Below are positions 24,810 to 36,984 of a stretch of 64,000 nt of DNA, one piece after another. The stretch spans positions 2,063,001 through 2,127,000 of the forward strand of contig JAUPFP010000027.1 of assembly GCA_036925085.1 (NCBI GenBank). The letters are read 5' to 3'. A model generated the notes under the pieces. That model was given only the letters and a program-made list of their open reading frames with translations. It did no database searches and was not told where the DNA came from. Position 1 is the stretch's first letter. Each line of letters opens with the position of its first letter. The translations under genes and the position numbers were made by a program. The DNA is from Brachycybe producta (taxonomy: Eukaryota; Arthropoda; Diplopoda; Playtdesmida; Andrognathidae).

Positions 24810-27210
24810 AAAAACTATTTTTTCTAATATTTTTTTTTAAACTCGATTTAAAAATTTGAAGTTGCCAGAATTGGCACCAAATTTTTTAACACACATGCCC
24901 CGTTTTCTTCCTCCAATCTCCCCCCTTCCATTACTCTTCTTCGCTGTCTATTACGAGCAAAGGGCCTATTAACGTCTGCCTCTCACAGGACAGTCCAAAA
25001 GAAAAATTCCTGAATACAGCAGTAGCCAGCCACATTCAATGAATTAAAAGATTTATTTAGAAAATGGTAAAAGTTACGATCGTTTTCAACTTTTTTTTGT
25101 TGAACAAAAAGAGATTTCGTTCATAGATTATTTGTGTATGGATTAGAATAAAAGAAAAGAGAGAGTTATAACTGAATAGGTCATTATTGTAACCATGTTT
25201 TTTTCAGTGTGTCCCATTTGCGGAATAAAACCCATTTTAATGGAGGGTTTCTTTCTTTCTCTCTTCGTACACGGGTTAAAATATATAGGAACATATAAGA
25301 GGGGGGGGGAGAGTGGGTGTGGTACTGACTCCTCCTACTGTTAACTAAAATCTAAACGCGGTTTTAACAAAAGAAAAACTGAATTATAGCCTAACTAGGG
25401 GCACATTTGATTCTTTTTTTTTAAGAAAGAGAAGAAAAAAATGGCCCATAACACATAACCGTTATTCAACTTTTACATTATTACTTTTTTCTTTTGACTT
25501 GTTGGCCGAAAGTTAAAACCTCCAAAAACAACCTTTTAGTTTAGTTTTAGTTTCAGATTCGAACGTTTAACACCATCGAGAAAAGTTACACAACTTCCAA
25601 AAAAAAAGGATAAGAAAATGTATCAAAGGACCCACTAAAATTGGAAATCAAAATCATCTGTTTGTGTGTAAATTATGAATATATTACAAATATGGTCTAT
25701 TTGTGTAGTGTTTGTGTTAAAACGTGTTTTTGTTAAGTGTAGGAGGATAAAATACTCCAAAGTTCGCCTCAAAAGATCTATTTTTACAAAAAGGTCCCTT
25801 CCTTTATGCAAATTCCAATGTATAGAACATATTTATAAACATGTATCTAATCTAATAACTAAGACCTTCAGTATACAAGTATATCAATGGATATCTAACG
25901 AATCTTCCATTTTAACAATTTCAAAAATAACTAATGGATGAAATTAGAAAAGGGCCTCTTAGACCTCTTGTAAGGTGTCCTAACGAATCTAAAACAAATA
26001 TGAACTATATAAGGAATCAAAAATCATTACTTCCAGTTCGTCGAATGTAAGTAAAAGGCCCTTTTGTACTGTTTCTCACCTAATTTTTATCATAAAAAGA
26101 ACTTAAAAAATGAAATGACAACTCGATACTTTAGGTCCTCCAAGGTCCTTACCTATTTCTAATTGAAAAATATTAATATTTGAATATACAAATAAGACCA
26201 TAAACTCGCTCTTTCCTTGAAAACTAAATTTACGATCAACATGGAATCTGTTTTAGGGCCTAAAGAACTCCTTTTAAGGACCATTATACAGTAAAGAGCG
26301 CATTACTGTATTCATAAATGGTCTATTGGGCATACGAAAACAGTTAAGTTTATAAACCGACTTTTGAAAGTTCCATGTCCCCAATAGGCTCTTCACACTC
26401 CGCCCCAACCCACCCACAACCTAACCTTTCGTACACAGAATTATATGAAGCGTCATCCTCGACGTTAATACGACATTTTATAAATAGAACCAGTCTACAC
26501 GCGCCCTTAACGAAACAGTAATTCTTTCGTTTAGGAACCGTATATATACAGTATATACGGATACAACACCTTTATATGTATCAACCTATATATGAGGCTC
26601 TTTCGCCTTATTGCGCGCCTTTCGGCGCAAACTACATAATTTTACAACCTTAGGTGAGAGGGTATAGCGACTCCTAATTGAAAAAACACATTGACAAATA
26701 ATCAAAATGTTTTGATTATAATTAGCCTTCAAGCTAAGGTTGCTAAGTTTGGTCTGATATTCTTTCGATTAGGAGCCTCTAGCATTTTGCAACATCGCTA
26801 TTTATGTTGTGCGAAATACGCTGGTAAATAAGAAGTTAAAGAGCTCAAAATCAAAAGAATTTCCTCGGTTTACAGTTTCAAAACACGGAGAAAGAGAGAC
26901 AAAGAAAGAACATTGAATCTCAAAATTAGTATTGAGCGAGACGGCGCTTCATAATTTTATACGGAGCGAGAAAAATCTTGTTTTATTATTGTTTTATTAT
27001 TGTTTTTTTATGAAATTATTCTTGTACTTACATCAGACGCTCAATAAAACGCACATTTCGTAGCAGTTTACGATGAAAACCCGGCTGTAAAAGCATAAAG
27101 TCGACCAAAAAACCAATAGACAAAAGCGGTATATGAAACGTGGCACAATATCACAATGGAAGAAGAACGGAAATTACGTCATAAATGAGAAAAAGCGCGG
27201 GAAAAGAAAA
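24810..27210. other. gene-free interval
   Basis: The sequence shows no supportable exon. Small hairpins: CCGTATATA/TATATACGG arms at 26538-26560, and TTGCGCGCC/GGCGCAA around TTTC at about 26616-26635. A G-run lies at 25301-25310. A TGGAGGG/CTTTCTTTC stretch lies near 25240-25260. Confidence 0.5.
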
Positions 27211-27215
27211 AAAAA

Positions 27216-27987
27216 GGGTGCGTCCACACTTAAACAGAAGTGAACTAACTTGCACATAACCTGTGTCATCTTAAGAAGCTTCTGACGTCATAAGGGATGA
27301 CGAAAAATTTAGATCTGTGTTATTTTCTCTAATAAAAGGCGGTAATAACAAAAGAATGCAGAAACCCTTTTGTTTAAACTATTCATATCATCCATTTTCT
27401 ATAAAACTAAATTACAAAATCCGAAATTTTCCGTCAACCCATCTGACGTCGAAAGCATCTTAGTATGAGCCGGGTATACGCTCAAAGGAAAAACAATCGG
27501 TACTTTAAAGGGAAAATGTTTACGTTCGTTCGCATTCGTATATAGTTATTATTTTAAGAAAATCTTTATTCAAATCAAAAAGTACAGAATATATATTTCA
27601 GAACATCTTTTATATAAAAAAAATTATCAATTGTGTTTTAATAATATTTTTTTTTAATTAGTTAAAATTTATACACACGAAATGCATGCCGATATTGTTA
27701 CCATATAAGTTATATGGTAACAATCAAAATCCTAAAAATTACTCAACTAAATATCAGTGTAGTCATTTTCAGGGTCTTTTGACTGGGTTTGAGAGTTGAT
27801 AAAAGTGACAATTCTTAAAAAAATAATTAAAATCAGTTTAGACAAAACTGATCATTTTTTTATATAAAAATGTTCTAAAATACTATATGTAGATACTTAT
27901 TTATTTCAATAAAAATTTCCATGAAATATTAACGTATATCACACAACTTCTGTTTGGTTTGCCCGTTCGGTACGTGTGGACGCACCC
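27216..27987. mobile_element. terminal-inverted-repeat element (GGGTGCGTCCACAC)
   Basis: 772 bases bounded by GGGTGCGTCCACAC and its perfect complement; ACAGAAGT/ACTTCTGT pairs continue inside. The interior has TGACGTCA (27282) and TGACGTCG (27443), and TATATGGTAACAA beside its complement near 27700-27722. No transposase seen. Confidence 0.7.
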
Positions 27988-28002
27988 AAAAAGAAAAAAA
28001 AA

Positions 28003-28057
28003 ACGGAAGTGGACGTGTTGCGCATGCTCAGTCTGTTACGTCACGACTGTAATGGCG
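28003..28057 (+). promoter_or_regulatory. cluster of ETS, NRF1, CRE and YY1-like motifs
   Basis: Within 55 bases: ACGGAAGT (ETS-type), TTGCGCATGCTC (NRF1-type), TTACGTCACG (CRE/ATF-type) and AATGGCG (YY1-type). This combination is typical of CpG-type housekeeping promoters. It lies just right of the inverted-repeat element ending at 27987, and I find no ORF or exon beside it. It could be a promoter for a noncoding transcript, an enhancer, or chance. Confidence 0.3.
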
Positions 28058-28194
28058 TTTCATGGCATGAATTCTCTCTATTTCATTGCGTGTATTATAT
28101 ATATATATTGAAGGCTATTAAAAGAAAGAATATTATGACTCGTTTTTTATGCTAAAACATACAACACACACATGTACATAGATAAACACGGACG

Positions 28195-28245
28195 TAAACA
28201 TACGTGTGTGTATGCATGCATACACACACGTATACGTACACACAG
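28195..28245 (+). repeat. short ACGTGTGTATGCATGC alternating tract
   Basis: About 50 bases of CATACGTGTGTGTATGCATG and CACACACGTATACGTACAC, nearly all alternating purine-pyrimidine, similar in style to the 10079 minisatellite but not tandem. Confidence 0.5.
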
Positions 28246-28933
28246 ACAAATATATTGCAACAAAAAGCCATTAGTGTCAATGGAAAGAGATAGTTTAAGA
28301 GAGATATCGTCGTTATTATTATACAACAACAACCAAAAAAAAAAAAAACCCATAACTGGTCTACTTTTCTAGGTCTAGGTCGAACGTTGACACCAAACCA
28401 TAATAATAATAAAAACCGAAAAATCTCTCTTTCGTCCGTGTCTATAAACTATATTTATATCCAACTATAAACACGTCTACTATATGTACTATATAGAAAA
28501 GAGTCCCGCCTTTAGAACAGAAGGGGATTGTAATGGGGGGGGGGGGGCCCATCTTTATTAGGCAATATAGACTCCTTTTTCTCACTCTAATGGGATGCCA
28601 TATAATATAAAGACCCACTTAACAAGCAATGAATTGTATATAAATGGCCTATGAAAACATGTGGCCTTAAAAAAAATACTATTAAACATGTTCCTTTCTT
28701 TCTATCTTAAAAGGCAATTGATTAAATGGTATGATGTTAAAGCAAAAGCTCATCATCAAAAGGTGCTTGTTAAAATAACATTACGTTTAAAAAGGCGATT
28801 ATATTAAAAGAAAACGAGAGAGGGAGTTTTAGGTCCAAATTCAAGAACTTTGAACTTGAAATTCAACTTGTGAATTCTCTTGAGCAGAATTACCAACATA
28901 ATACATAATAATAAAGAATATTCAACAAAACAA

Positions 28934-29143
28934 GACCCTCATTAGTAATTACAGAAATGGAATAAGACTGGCATATGACAATAAATTGTCTTATTTAGCT
29001 CGTAACCTTGTAATAAGTCACAAAAGCAAATTTCAAAATTATTATGACAAATATTGTCACATGACTGCCAATGACTGGGGTACAACGTAGCAGGCATCCT
29101 ATGACTGCCACTATTCTATGACTTTTTCTGTAATGAGGCCCCA
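28934..29143. mobile_element. 'CATTACAGAAA' element, copy 1
   Basis: Terminal repeats CCTCATTAGTAATTACAGAAA (left) and TTTTTCTGTAATGAGGCC (right). Inside: GGAATAAGACTGGCATATGA and AATATTGTCACATGACTGCC. About 210 bases, no ORF. Confidence 0.65.
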
Positions 29144-29465
29144 GGTTTTTTTTTACTGTTCAAGAAAGATAAAATTCAAGTGGTTTTTTTCTCTCTTGAA
29201 TTTGGACCTTTGAAAATCCAAATATGAACACACAAAATAACATTTTACGCTTATGTTTTAGAAGTTATACCGACCAACTTTCAAATAAAAAATTAAACAC
29301 AAAACATTTCATTTTTCAAAATTTTAAACATACAAATCTATCTTTAAAAAGGTCCCAGAGGAAAGGGCCTCTGAAACTTCATAAAAATAATTCCTTTAGA
29401 AATTCTAATTTTTTTTAGTTAAAATAACTACAACTATCCATTTTAGACTAAATATAGGCATATAT

Positions 29466-29627
29466 GTTGGAAACCGTTTAACACGAAATGAAACAGGCCG
29501 GAATCATTTTTCGTGTTAAACGAATTTCGCATTAAAAATAATTTTTATGTTATTCTAATAAACCAACCGAAGATAATATTTCGTGTTATGCAGTTTCCGT
29601 GTAAAGGTGGTTTTATAGTGTAAACGC
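29466..29627. mobile_element. pogo-like inverted-repeat fragment
   Basis: GGAAACCGTTTAACACGAAA left and TTTCGTGTTATGCAGTTTCC right, a TIR type seen again at 43093-43429 and 44375-44422. Nonautonomous. Confidence 0.5.
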
Positions 29628-29629
29628 CT

Positions 29630-29960
29630 GTTGAATTCTTGATTATTTTGTCTTTCATATGCAAAATGAAGAGAAACTTGATAAGTGTTTTAGAAACTAG
29701 AACGGTAGCTCAATCACTTAAAATGTTATTTTCATGATGATATTTTTCCAAATAAGCTTTTCTTGTGAGTTGTTTGGTTTGAAAATGATCTATTGTAACT
29801 TTAAATTTTGTCTATAAAAAGCTTAGATCTATTTTGAAAGATATTATTAACATGAAAATATCCTTAAGTAATTGAACTTCACCTTTCAATTTCTCTTAAT
29901 TTTACTCCTTGAAAGACAGAATAATCAAATAATAGTTCGAAAATCAGCTGTTTGTAAACC
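29630..29960. mobile_element. 'CTAGAAGGG' MITE, copy 5
   Basis: Complete: AATTCTTGATTATTTTGTCT left tip to TCGAAAATCAGCTGTTTGTA right tip. It abuts the pogo-like fragment. Confidence 0.8.
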
Positions 29961-30397
29961 TTCACTTTATATGAGAGAAATACGGCACAGAAACCATCAA
30001 AGGTCCATTTATGCATATATAAAATTTTGATGCATATCATTGGGTCCTTTGTGATTGGTTATAGTAGAAGAGGTAAAGCCACCAGTCATTTATTTTGATC
30101 TTAAATTTAAAACGGCTATGCATGTATATGCATACAAAAAAGACCCTCTTCGTATACAATTTGTCGAAAACGCCAACCAAAAGAGCCTTTTTTTTTGGAC
30201 TTCCCTTAAGCTGGAATATCCCTTGTGACAGGTTCAATATAAAAGCTTTAAGTTGCCATTGGGGTTAAAAAATAAGAAGAGATACAATTGCATTGCATTG
30301 CATTACATTAAAACTGTCTCTCATATTATATATAATTAATAACGAAAATCGCTAGTTATTTATCATATACAAAATATACTACAAAGATGATAAACAG

Positions 30398-30399
<2 letters not shown>

Positions 30400-30443
<44 letters not shown>
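30400..30443 (+). repeat. TC microsatellite
   Basis: About 44 bases of TC, interrupted by one extra T and ending CTTTT. Confidence 0.9.
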
Positions 30444-30444
<1 letters not shown>

Positions 30445-31145
30445 TGCCTTTCACAAATAATTCGTTATGGTGTGTTTGTATTATAACAAAAAAAAATTGA
30501 TTCTTAACAAAAATAGCTAATTGCCACGCTGTGGGAACAACTAATCAGATTAAGGCTTATTACAAAACTGTGAGAAAGAAAACTATATTTGTGGGTGGTA
30601 ATGGTAATACCTAAGGGGGCCTTATATATAGGTCCTATATTTAAAGGGCAAAATTAAGGAGAATCATCCCACAACTTAAAAATGAATATCTTTTCCTCCT
30701 CCTCCTCCTCGTCTTAAGAGAATATCCCTTTTGTACACACACATTCAAGATACAAACAAGGGTCCCTGAAACTATAGGGATAAGCCCCATCCATCCATCC
30801 ATCTGATCCACCCACCAAAACATTTTTCTTGACTAAAGAGAAATAAATCTCGTTAAGTATTGATCGGGTTTTTCTCTCTTTTTTCCACCATATAGATGGG
30901 AGGAGGCTTATATATATATCTAGAATCCATGACAGGCTGAGTGCACGTGAAAAATAACGTGCTCAGAAAAATCGAAAGAGAGAAAGAGAAAAAAAAAAGC
31001 CTTGAACAAAGTGATGGATGAGCTGTAACCTGGGCGTGATTCATCACGACCGGGTTATCAGAAAGAAAGAGCAACGTACTTCATTCTCACATATATACAT
31101 ACAGATATATATTATATGATTCACATGCTCATATCTGTATGATAT

Positions 31146-31199
31146 GTATATATATATATATATATATATATGATATAATGTATGTATATATATATATAG
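31146..31199 (+). repeat. TA microsatellite (two blocks)
   Basis: Two TA runs separated by GATATAATGTATG. Confidence 0.9.
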
Positions 31200-32109
31200 A
31201 GGGCGCAACCAAAAAAAATCCCCATCTTTCTTGTCTCTGATGCAAAAACCTGACACTTTTAAGATAGATTTCTATACTTTGAGAAAGTGTTTGAAAAAAA
31301 AGAGAGAAATAGATGTCTATGGTGTCTTGTGTTTTTTAGAGCAACTACTACTGCTACTAGTAGTAGTACTGTGCTACTACTACTACTTATTTGCCAGTAC
31401 CATTTGTCTCTCATATATTGTACAATGATGGTACACAGTCAGTGAGTGAGTGAGTGCCAAATAAGGCAGGCAATATATCCATTCCGCCTCCAATTTATAA
31501 TATACACCATTCTTGTTTTTGCCTTTAGCTTTTTTTTCTCTCTCTCTCTCTCTAAATCGATGCATCCAATAATATCTATTCTGAGAAATAACATTAATCT
31601 TGTGTTCTTATACAAGAGAATGAGAGTACACATACTTTTAAATTGGTTTATTTGGCTATAAGGCAATTTATATATGTTTGTATATTTTTTTAAAAAATAA
31701 AAAGACGCCTTTTTCTTCTTTTGTTATAATGAGATTCCAACATTTATAAAAATTCTGTGTTTTTTTTTCATAAAACACTTTGTCACAAGTTTTTTAAACA
31801 TTTTTTTTTCGTGCGTTCAAATCCATTTTCCAACCTTTCCAACCTTTATCTCGAAAAAAAGTCACACATAACGAGCAAGAATATAAACATATTTTTCAAA
31901 ATAAACGCACAATTGCAGTAATCCGAACCCACAATAGTCCAAAAACATTGTTATAGAAAAAAAAATCGGATAAAAAACGGCGAAACAAAAATTAGTGATT
32001 TTTTAATGCGTAAAAAGTAATATGTAGTAATTCGGGGGTCGTATTTTCATGCCACTATCAAGCAAATGTTTCTCAAACTGTTGCCCAACTGTCCAACCAT
32101 GGAAAGCAA

Positions 32110-32295
32110 GGCCGTTCATGGCGAATTTGCAAAACGTTGTCTATTCATAATTCAATTATCAATATCCACAATTCAGTTATGAATATTAATTGCAAATCTC
32201 CATAATTAAATTATGCTCGTATCTATATTTGAATTGCGGATATAAATATTGGAATTATGAATATCTATAATTGGCACATCTTGACATGAACGGCC
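32110..32295. mobile_element. short element with GGCCGTTCATG ends
   Basis: Perfect 11-base terminal inverted repeats; the interior is a run of ATTCATAATTNAATTATNAAT-type palindromic units. Length 186 bases. Confidence 0.5.
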
Positions 32296-32551
32296 CTCCA
32301 TAATGGTACGACCTGAAGTGCATAAAAAAACACGCCCAAAATTGTATGTACAAGTACCGGATGTGACGTAATCCTACAATATTAGATATGTTTTTACATG
32401 AGTATGTGTGTTTTTTTCTGAATTGCATGATTGTCTTTCTACTCAATTATGTAAACGAGACCCATTCAAAACGCAATTTTCATCATTTTTCTGTTGACAT
32501 AAATGTAGTATAGAAAGAGAGAACACACATTTTACATTTATTTACATTCAT

Positions 32552-32580
32552 TCTCTCTCTCTCTCTCTCTCTCCCCCCCC
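32552..32580 (+). repeat. CT microsatellite followed by C-run
   Basis: CT tract of about 22 bases, then eight C. Confidence 0.9.
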
Positions 32581-32589
32581 TCGGACAAA

Positions 32590-33690
32590 CAAAATGTTGT
32601 TTAGCTTTAAGCACATTTATACTTGCATATTGCCAACACATAGATACAAACATGATTGCACGCACACAACATTTGCACGCACACATGAACATCATCATCA
32701 TCATCAACATTGCTCATCCTGTTACACTTGAACAGACTTTAGCATTTATTTTTAACTTATCCACAATACAAAAACAGACACAGCCATGTATATATATGTA
32801 ATTTGCATAATAAAAAAGAAGGAAACCACATTTACAATTTAAAAAAGCAAAAAAACAACAACAACAACAACAGAAGGAACAGAAAAGAAGTTCCTCCAAA
32901 TGTGCTTAAATGACCCCTACATTAAAAGCTCATTTATAAAATTGGTGGGAGAGTGGGTGAAATGGGACCTATTAGATGAAATTACATAAAAATTGATGCT
33001 GAGGTTTTTTTCTTTCTATTTGTAATTTAGAAATACTCATGTCTATCTTCGTTTAAAGTGAACTTTTTCAACTTCTCTTTGTACAACCTGCTTTTTGTCT
33101 ACAGTGTAAAAGGCCACACTTACAAATCTAGTGTAATACAATCACAACTGATTCTTTAATGTGATTTGATTCAATTCTAAATTAAGGAGAGGCTAATGTG
33201 GAATTTGGAAGGATTTCCCGTTTCTAATAATGTTGAAGATATCAAGAGAAGTTTTTTTGTGGGGGGGATTGTGATTGAGTTTAGAGAGAACTTGTAAAAA
33301 AAGACATTATATCAGAAGGAGAACCAACACCAACAGAAAAATAAGGATGTTGCTTGTAGATCCCCATAGACATTGACGACAACTTCCTTCTTTCAGAAAA
33401 AAAGAGCTTTTATATTTATTGAATTTTTTTTAAAAGAAATCAATTGAAAGAAATCAGGATCAAAGCCTTTGATCCAGTAAACCTTCCAACATTTATTCAA
33501 GCATATTGATAGACCTTAGGTGTTTCATCTCAAATGACAACGAGGGTTGGAGGTGGAGGCTATCAATACATCTACATAATGGTTTTAGAGAGCATGATGT
33601 TCCCTCCGTTGCATGGTTGTGCAGAAAGCGTATTTCCTCTCACTATAGTTACCATTTGTTTAGTTGACTAGAGGTTAAGGATGTTGTTAA
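32590..33690. other. gene-free interval
   Basis: CATCATCATCATCATC (32690-32705) and CAACAACAACAACAAC (32856-32871) are the only structures noted. Confidence 0.45.
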
Positions 33691-33691
33691 T

Positions 33692-33939
33692 TTGGGGCTT
33701 CATTACAGAAATGGAATAAGACTGTCATATGACAAGAAATTATCTTATCTAGTTCATAACATTGCTTGCAACAGTCACAAAAACAAATTACAAAACATGA
33801 TAAAATATTGTCATATGACTGCAGCCATTGACTTTTGTACAACATAATGTAACAGTCATAAAATAATAGCACACAAGCAGTGACATCATAAATTATTAGT
33901 CATAATTTTATGATTTTTTCCTGTAATAAGGCACCAGGT
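33692..33939. mobile_element. 'CATTACAGAAA' element, copy 2 (best preserved)
   Basis: Ends GGGGCTTCATTACAGAAATG and TTTTTTCCTGTAATAAGGCA. The core carries GACTGTCATATGACAAG and AATATTGTCATATGACTG. About 248 bases. Confidence 0.7.
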
Positions 33940-33949
33940 CTCTCTGTCA

Positions 33950-35275
33950 CTTAAATAAGGTAATCACCTAATAGTTAACCTCCAACACCCATTAGGGCTG
34001 CTGTTGTAAGGGCTGATGGATGCAACTTCTGAAGTTGAAAAGTTCATGGATGAAATTAAACTTTTTATCATAACTTAAAAAAAAGTTAAGTTGGCCAGTT
34101 TGCTTTTTTAAAAAAAAACACTCATAAAAAGTTTATTTTGAAAAATATATTATAATGTACTGTAAATAAACTATTGTTCTTTTTATAAGTTTCTAGTTTC
34201 AAATGAAATTTTGAAATTTCTTTCTTCTGAAATTGTGTTCAAAAATAAAAGCACAAAACAAATTTTCTAATAAAGCAGAGTGTTTATAATAAATAATAAA
34301 CTCAGCGCCCCCTGCCGATAAGGTAGCAAAATATAATTAGTACCTCTTATTTAAAACCAGAAAAATTGTTCATTTTGGCCCACCCAAGTTTTTTGATGAA
34401 TTATCATTATTATTATTTTCTTCTTATTGTTGTTGTTTTGCTCATCCCTATCACTAATATAATGCAAAATTTTACATTAATTTTTTTTTCTCCCCTTTTT
34501 GTTTGTTGCATGTAAACATAACTATGGTCCTTTCTCTCTCTCTTTCTATCTTGTTTAAAATAAAAGAGAAACCTATTAGAGACTTTTTTGGACCTTGAGT
34601 GTGTCTGTGTTGTGTGCGAGATTTGTTAAAATGAAAGGAAGGAGAGAAAAAAAATAATAGACGGTAGTGGAAAATTAAGGGGGGTTTTCTGGGGTCTCTC
34701 TCTTTCTCTCTGGGGTCCCAATGCGATGATAAATGATCTAATCTGAATCAACTGTGTTTTTACTTTCTACTTTTTTGCGCCACCGAAATCGAATTACAAC
34801 GATTTATTTACGAAAAAAATGAGAATTATTTGTTAGATGTCTGTTTCACCCCTTTATACTGTATAAAACCACCCACTTATAATAAAATCCTGAAGATCCC
34901 TGTAAGATCCCCTAAAACCCCCAACCCCCTTACAAAAAAAAACCTTGCATTACAGTAAAATAATAAATATATATAACTCTTTTGATGGATCAATGAAAAC
35001 TGAATTAGATTCAATTTTAATATAAAACTAAACCTTTCCGATCATTAAAAGTAGTAAAGTGATATATTGATTTTTTATGTAAATTAATTTTTAACAATGT
35101 AAATATTTGAGAGACATTTTTTTATAATACTAATATTTAATATTTTTTTTCCCAAACAAGTCACAAGCAAAATTAATTTACATAATGTTTAGTACAGTTC
35201 ACATGCTGCAATTGAACTTTTGTTCCTCTGAGACAGGCCTAATTGGCTGTTTGTTTGCAAAGTAATTTTTGCAAA
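33950..35275. other. gene-free interval
   Basis: Holds the CTCF-like core at 34302-34316 and the simple tract TTATTATTATT near 34407. No exon recognised. Confidence 0.45.
34302..34316 (-). promoter_or_regulatory. CTCF-like motif
   Basis: Minus strand GGCAGGGGGCGCTGA carries the complete CAGGGGGCGCT core of the CTCF consensus, which is unusual in such AT-rich surroundings. No gene is nearby; if real it could be a domain boundary in the long upstream desert. Confidence 0.35.
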
Positions 35276-35284
35276 ATTCAAATC

Positions 35285-35594
35285 CTCACTCTCTGGTTAT
35301 TTTGTCTTTTAAGAGCAAAACATGAAAGTGTTTTAGAAAGTAGAAAAGGAACTTCATCACTTCTTGGGTATTTTCCATGTTGACATCTTTTAAAATAAGC
35401 TTTTTTGTCGATTTTATAATGATTCCAAGTGATATTTTTTAAATTTCGTCTATAAAAAGCTTATTTTGAAAGATATGAACATGAAAATATGAAGTGATTC
35501 AGTTGCCCTTTCTAATTTCTAACTCTCTTTAGTGTTGCTCTTCTAAAACGCAGAATATTAATTACGAATTCGAAACTCAGCTGTTCATAAAACA
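35285..35594. mobile_element. 'CTAGAAGGG' MITE, copy 6
   Basis: GTTATTTTGTCTTTTAAGAG left to CAGCTGTTCATAAAACATC right, full length with moderate divergence. Confidence 0.75.
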
Positions 35595-35599
35595 TCTTA

Positions 35600-36975
35600 A
35601 TTAAACAAATCATTAATTTTAATAAAGGTTTTAAAATAAAGCTTACCACTCGGAAAGGCACCAAAATAAAAACCGTCGCCATTTTGTCATTCCAATACTT
35701 GCAAACTGATGACGTCACTTGAGTTCGTGGTAATGAAACATCTGTTGACAAAAAAAACACTTGTATTTAAATATTGAACATTCTAATGTAATCAAATAAG
35801 AATAAATACCGTCATTAGTTTGTAAGTAAATTATTCATATAATTATCCAAATACATGAATAAATTAGGAATGGTCAATAGGTCAATGTGTGGTGGTCAGT
35901 ACAGAGAATACAAGTCGAAATGAAAACTTTTATGAATATGATGATAGAATAAATAGCAACAACCTAACCTACTCTCAGAGAGACAGTTGAGAGCAAAGTA
36001 GGCAACCTTCAACCCTCCCCAAACCACCCCCCGAAACATCTCTCTCCATGAAAATAAAAGACTAGAAAATTCACCTTTTTCAGCCCCGAGGGCCACGAGT
36101 AATTAGAAGATTTGTTTACGAGCATTTTAAAGAGAAGGAGAAAAAAAAACAAGAGGGTTGAGTTGGGTTTTAGGGGGGGTTATAAAATGAAGAATGAGGG
36201 ACAGAACCGAAAAAGAAATGAAGGGGGAGATAAACAGAGATGACCATTGTCCAGAGAAAGAGAGAGAAAAAATGCATCTGTCTCGCAAAGATTGCATCCA
36301 AAGTCGGCAAAAAAAAAAGGTGAAAAATGCAAACAACAAAGTTAGATACGTGTCCTAGAAAGAATGTCCCGCAAAAGGAATATAGAGAGAGGGGGTAATA
36401 TTTACCCCCCTTAACAACAATCCTTTATTGGGAAAAAGGGGGGGGGGAGAAATATTTAAAAGTTCAAGAAAAGAAAAGAAATTTACAACCCATCCAAGTG
36501 CAAAGACAGCAATTTAAGGCAAAAAGTCTGAATGTTTACCAAACAAGGGTGGTGGTGCAATAAATTTGTTATAAATGAGAAGATGACACCAACAGGAGTA
36601 GTAGATACTAGAAAAAAGTGAGGCTTTTGGGTGGTAGTGGACAATGGTCAAGTATAGTATCTATATATGTATACAAAAAAAACCAGGAGAATTAGTCCTT
36701 GGAATTGAGGGTGACACAAACATGTCAACACAAAGATTTCTTTGAAGAAGATGGAAAAAAAAGGAAACACACAACTATTTTGGCCCACATTTTTAAACAG
36801 TTGTAAATATTCTTTTATTTTCCTATTTGAGCACAAACATTCTTTTTACTAACAAGTGAACTTTTATTATAAAAGGGGTGGAGGATTACTTCAAGTAATT
36901 TTAACAATTGGAGTTCAGAGTGTGAAATAGTTTCGTGTTGAGGTAGAAATCGAGATAAAGCAAGTTCACGTTAGA
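35600..36975. other. gene-free interval
   Basis: A perfect CRE TGACGTCA at 35709-35716, 30 bases after GTCGCCATTTTGTC, is the one notable motif pair. G-runs at 36170 and 36439. No exon. Confidence 0.45.
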
Positions 36976-36984
36976 TAAACAAGG

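Larger units (their letters stand above)
29965..32105. other. gene-free interval with many microsatellites
   Basis: TC tract (30400-30443), TA tracts (31146-31171 and 31183-31199), CT tract (31539-31552), and an inverted ACTACTAGTAGTAGT stretch around 31345-31383. No exon recognised. Confidence 0.5.
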
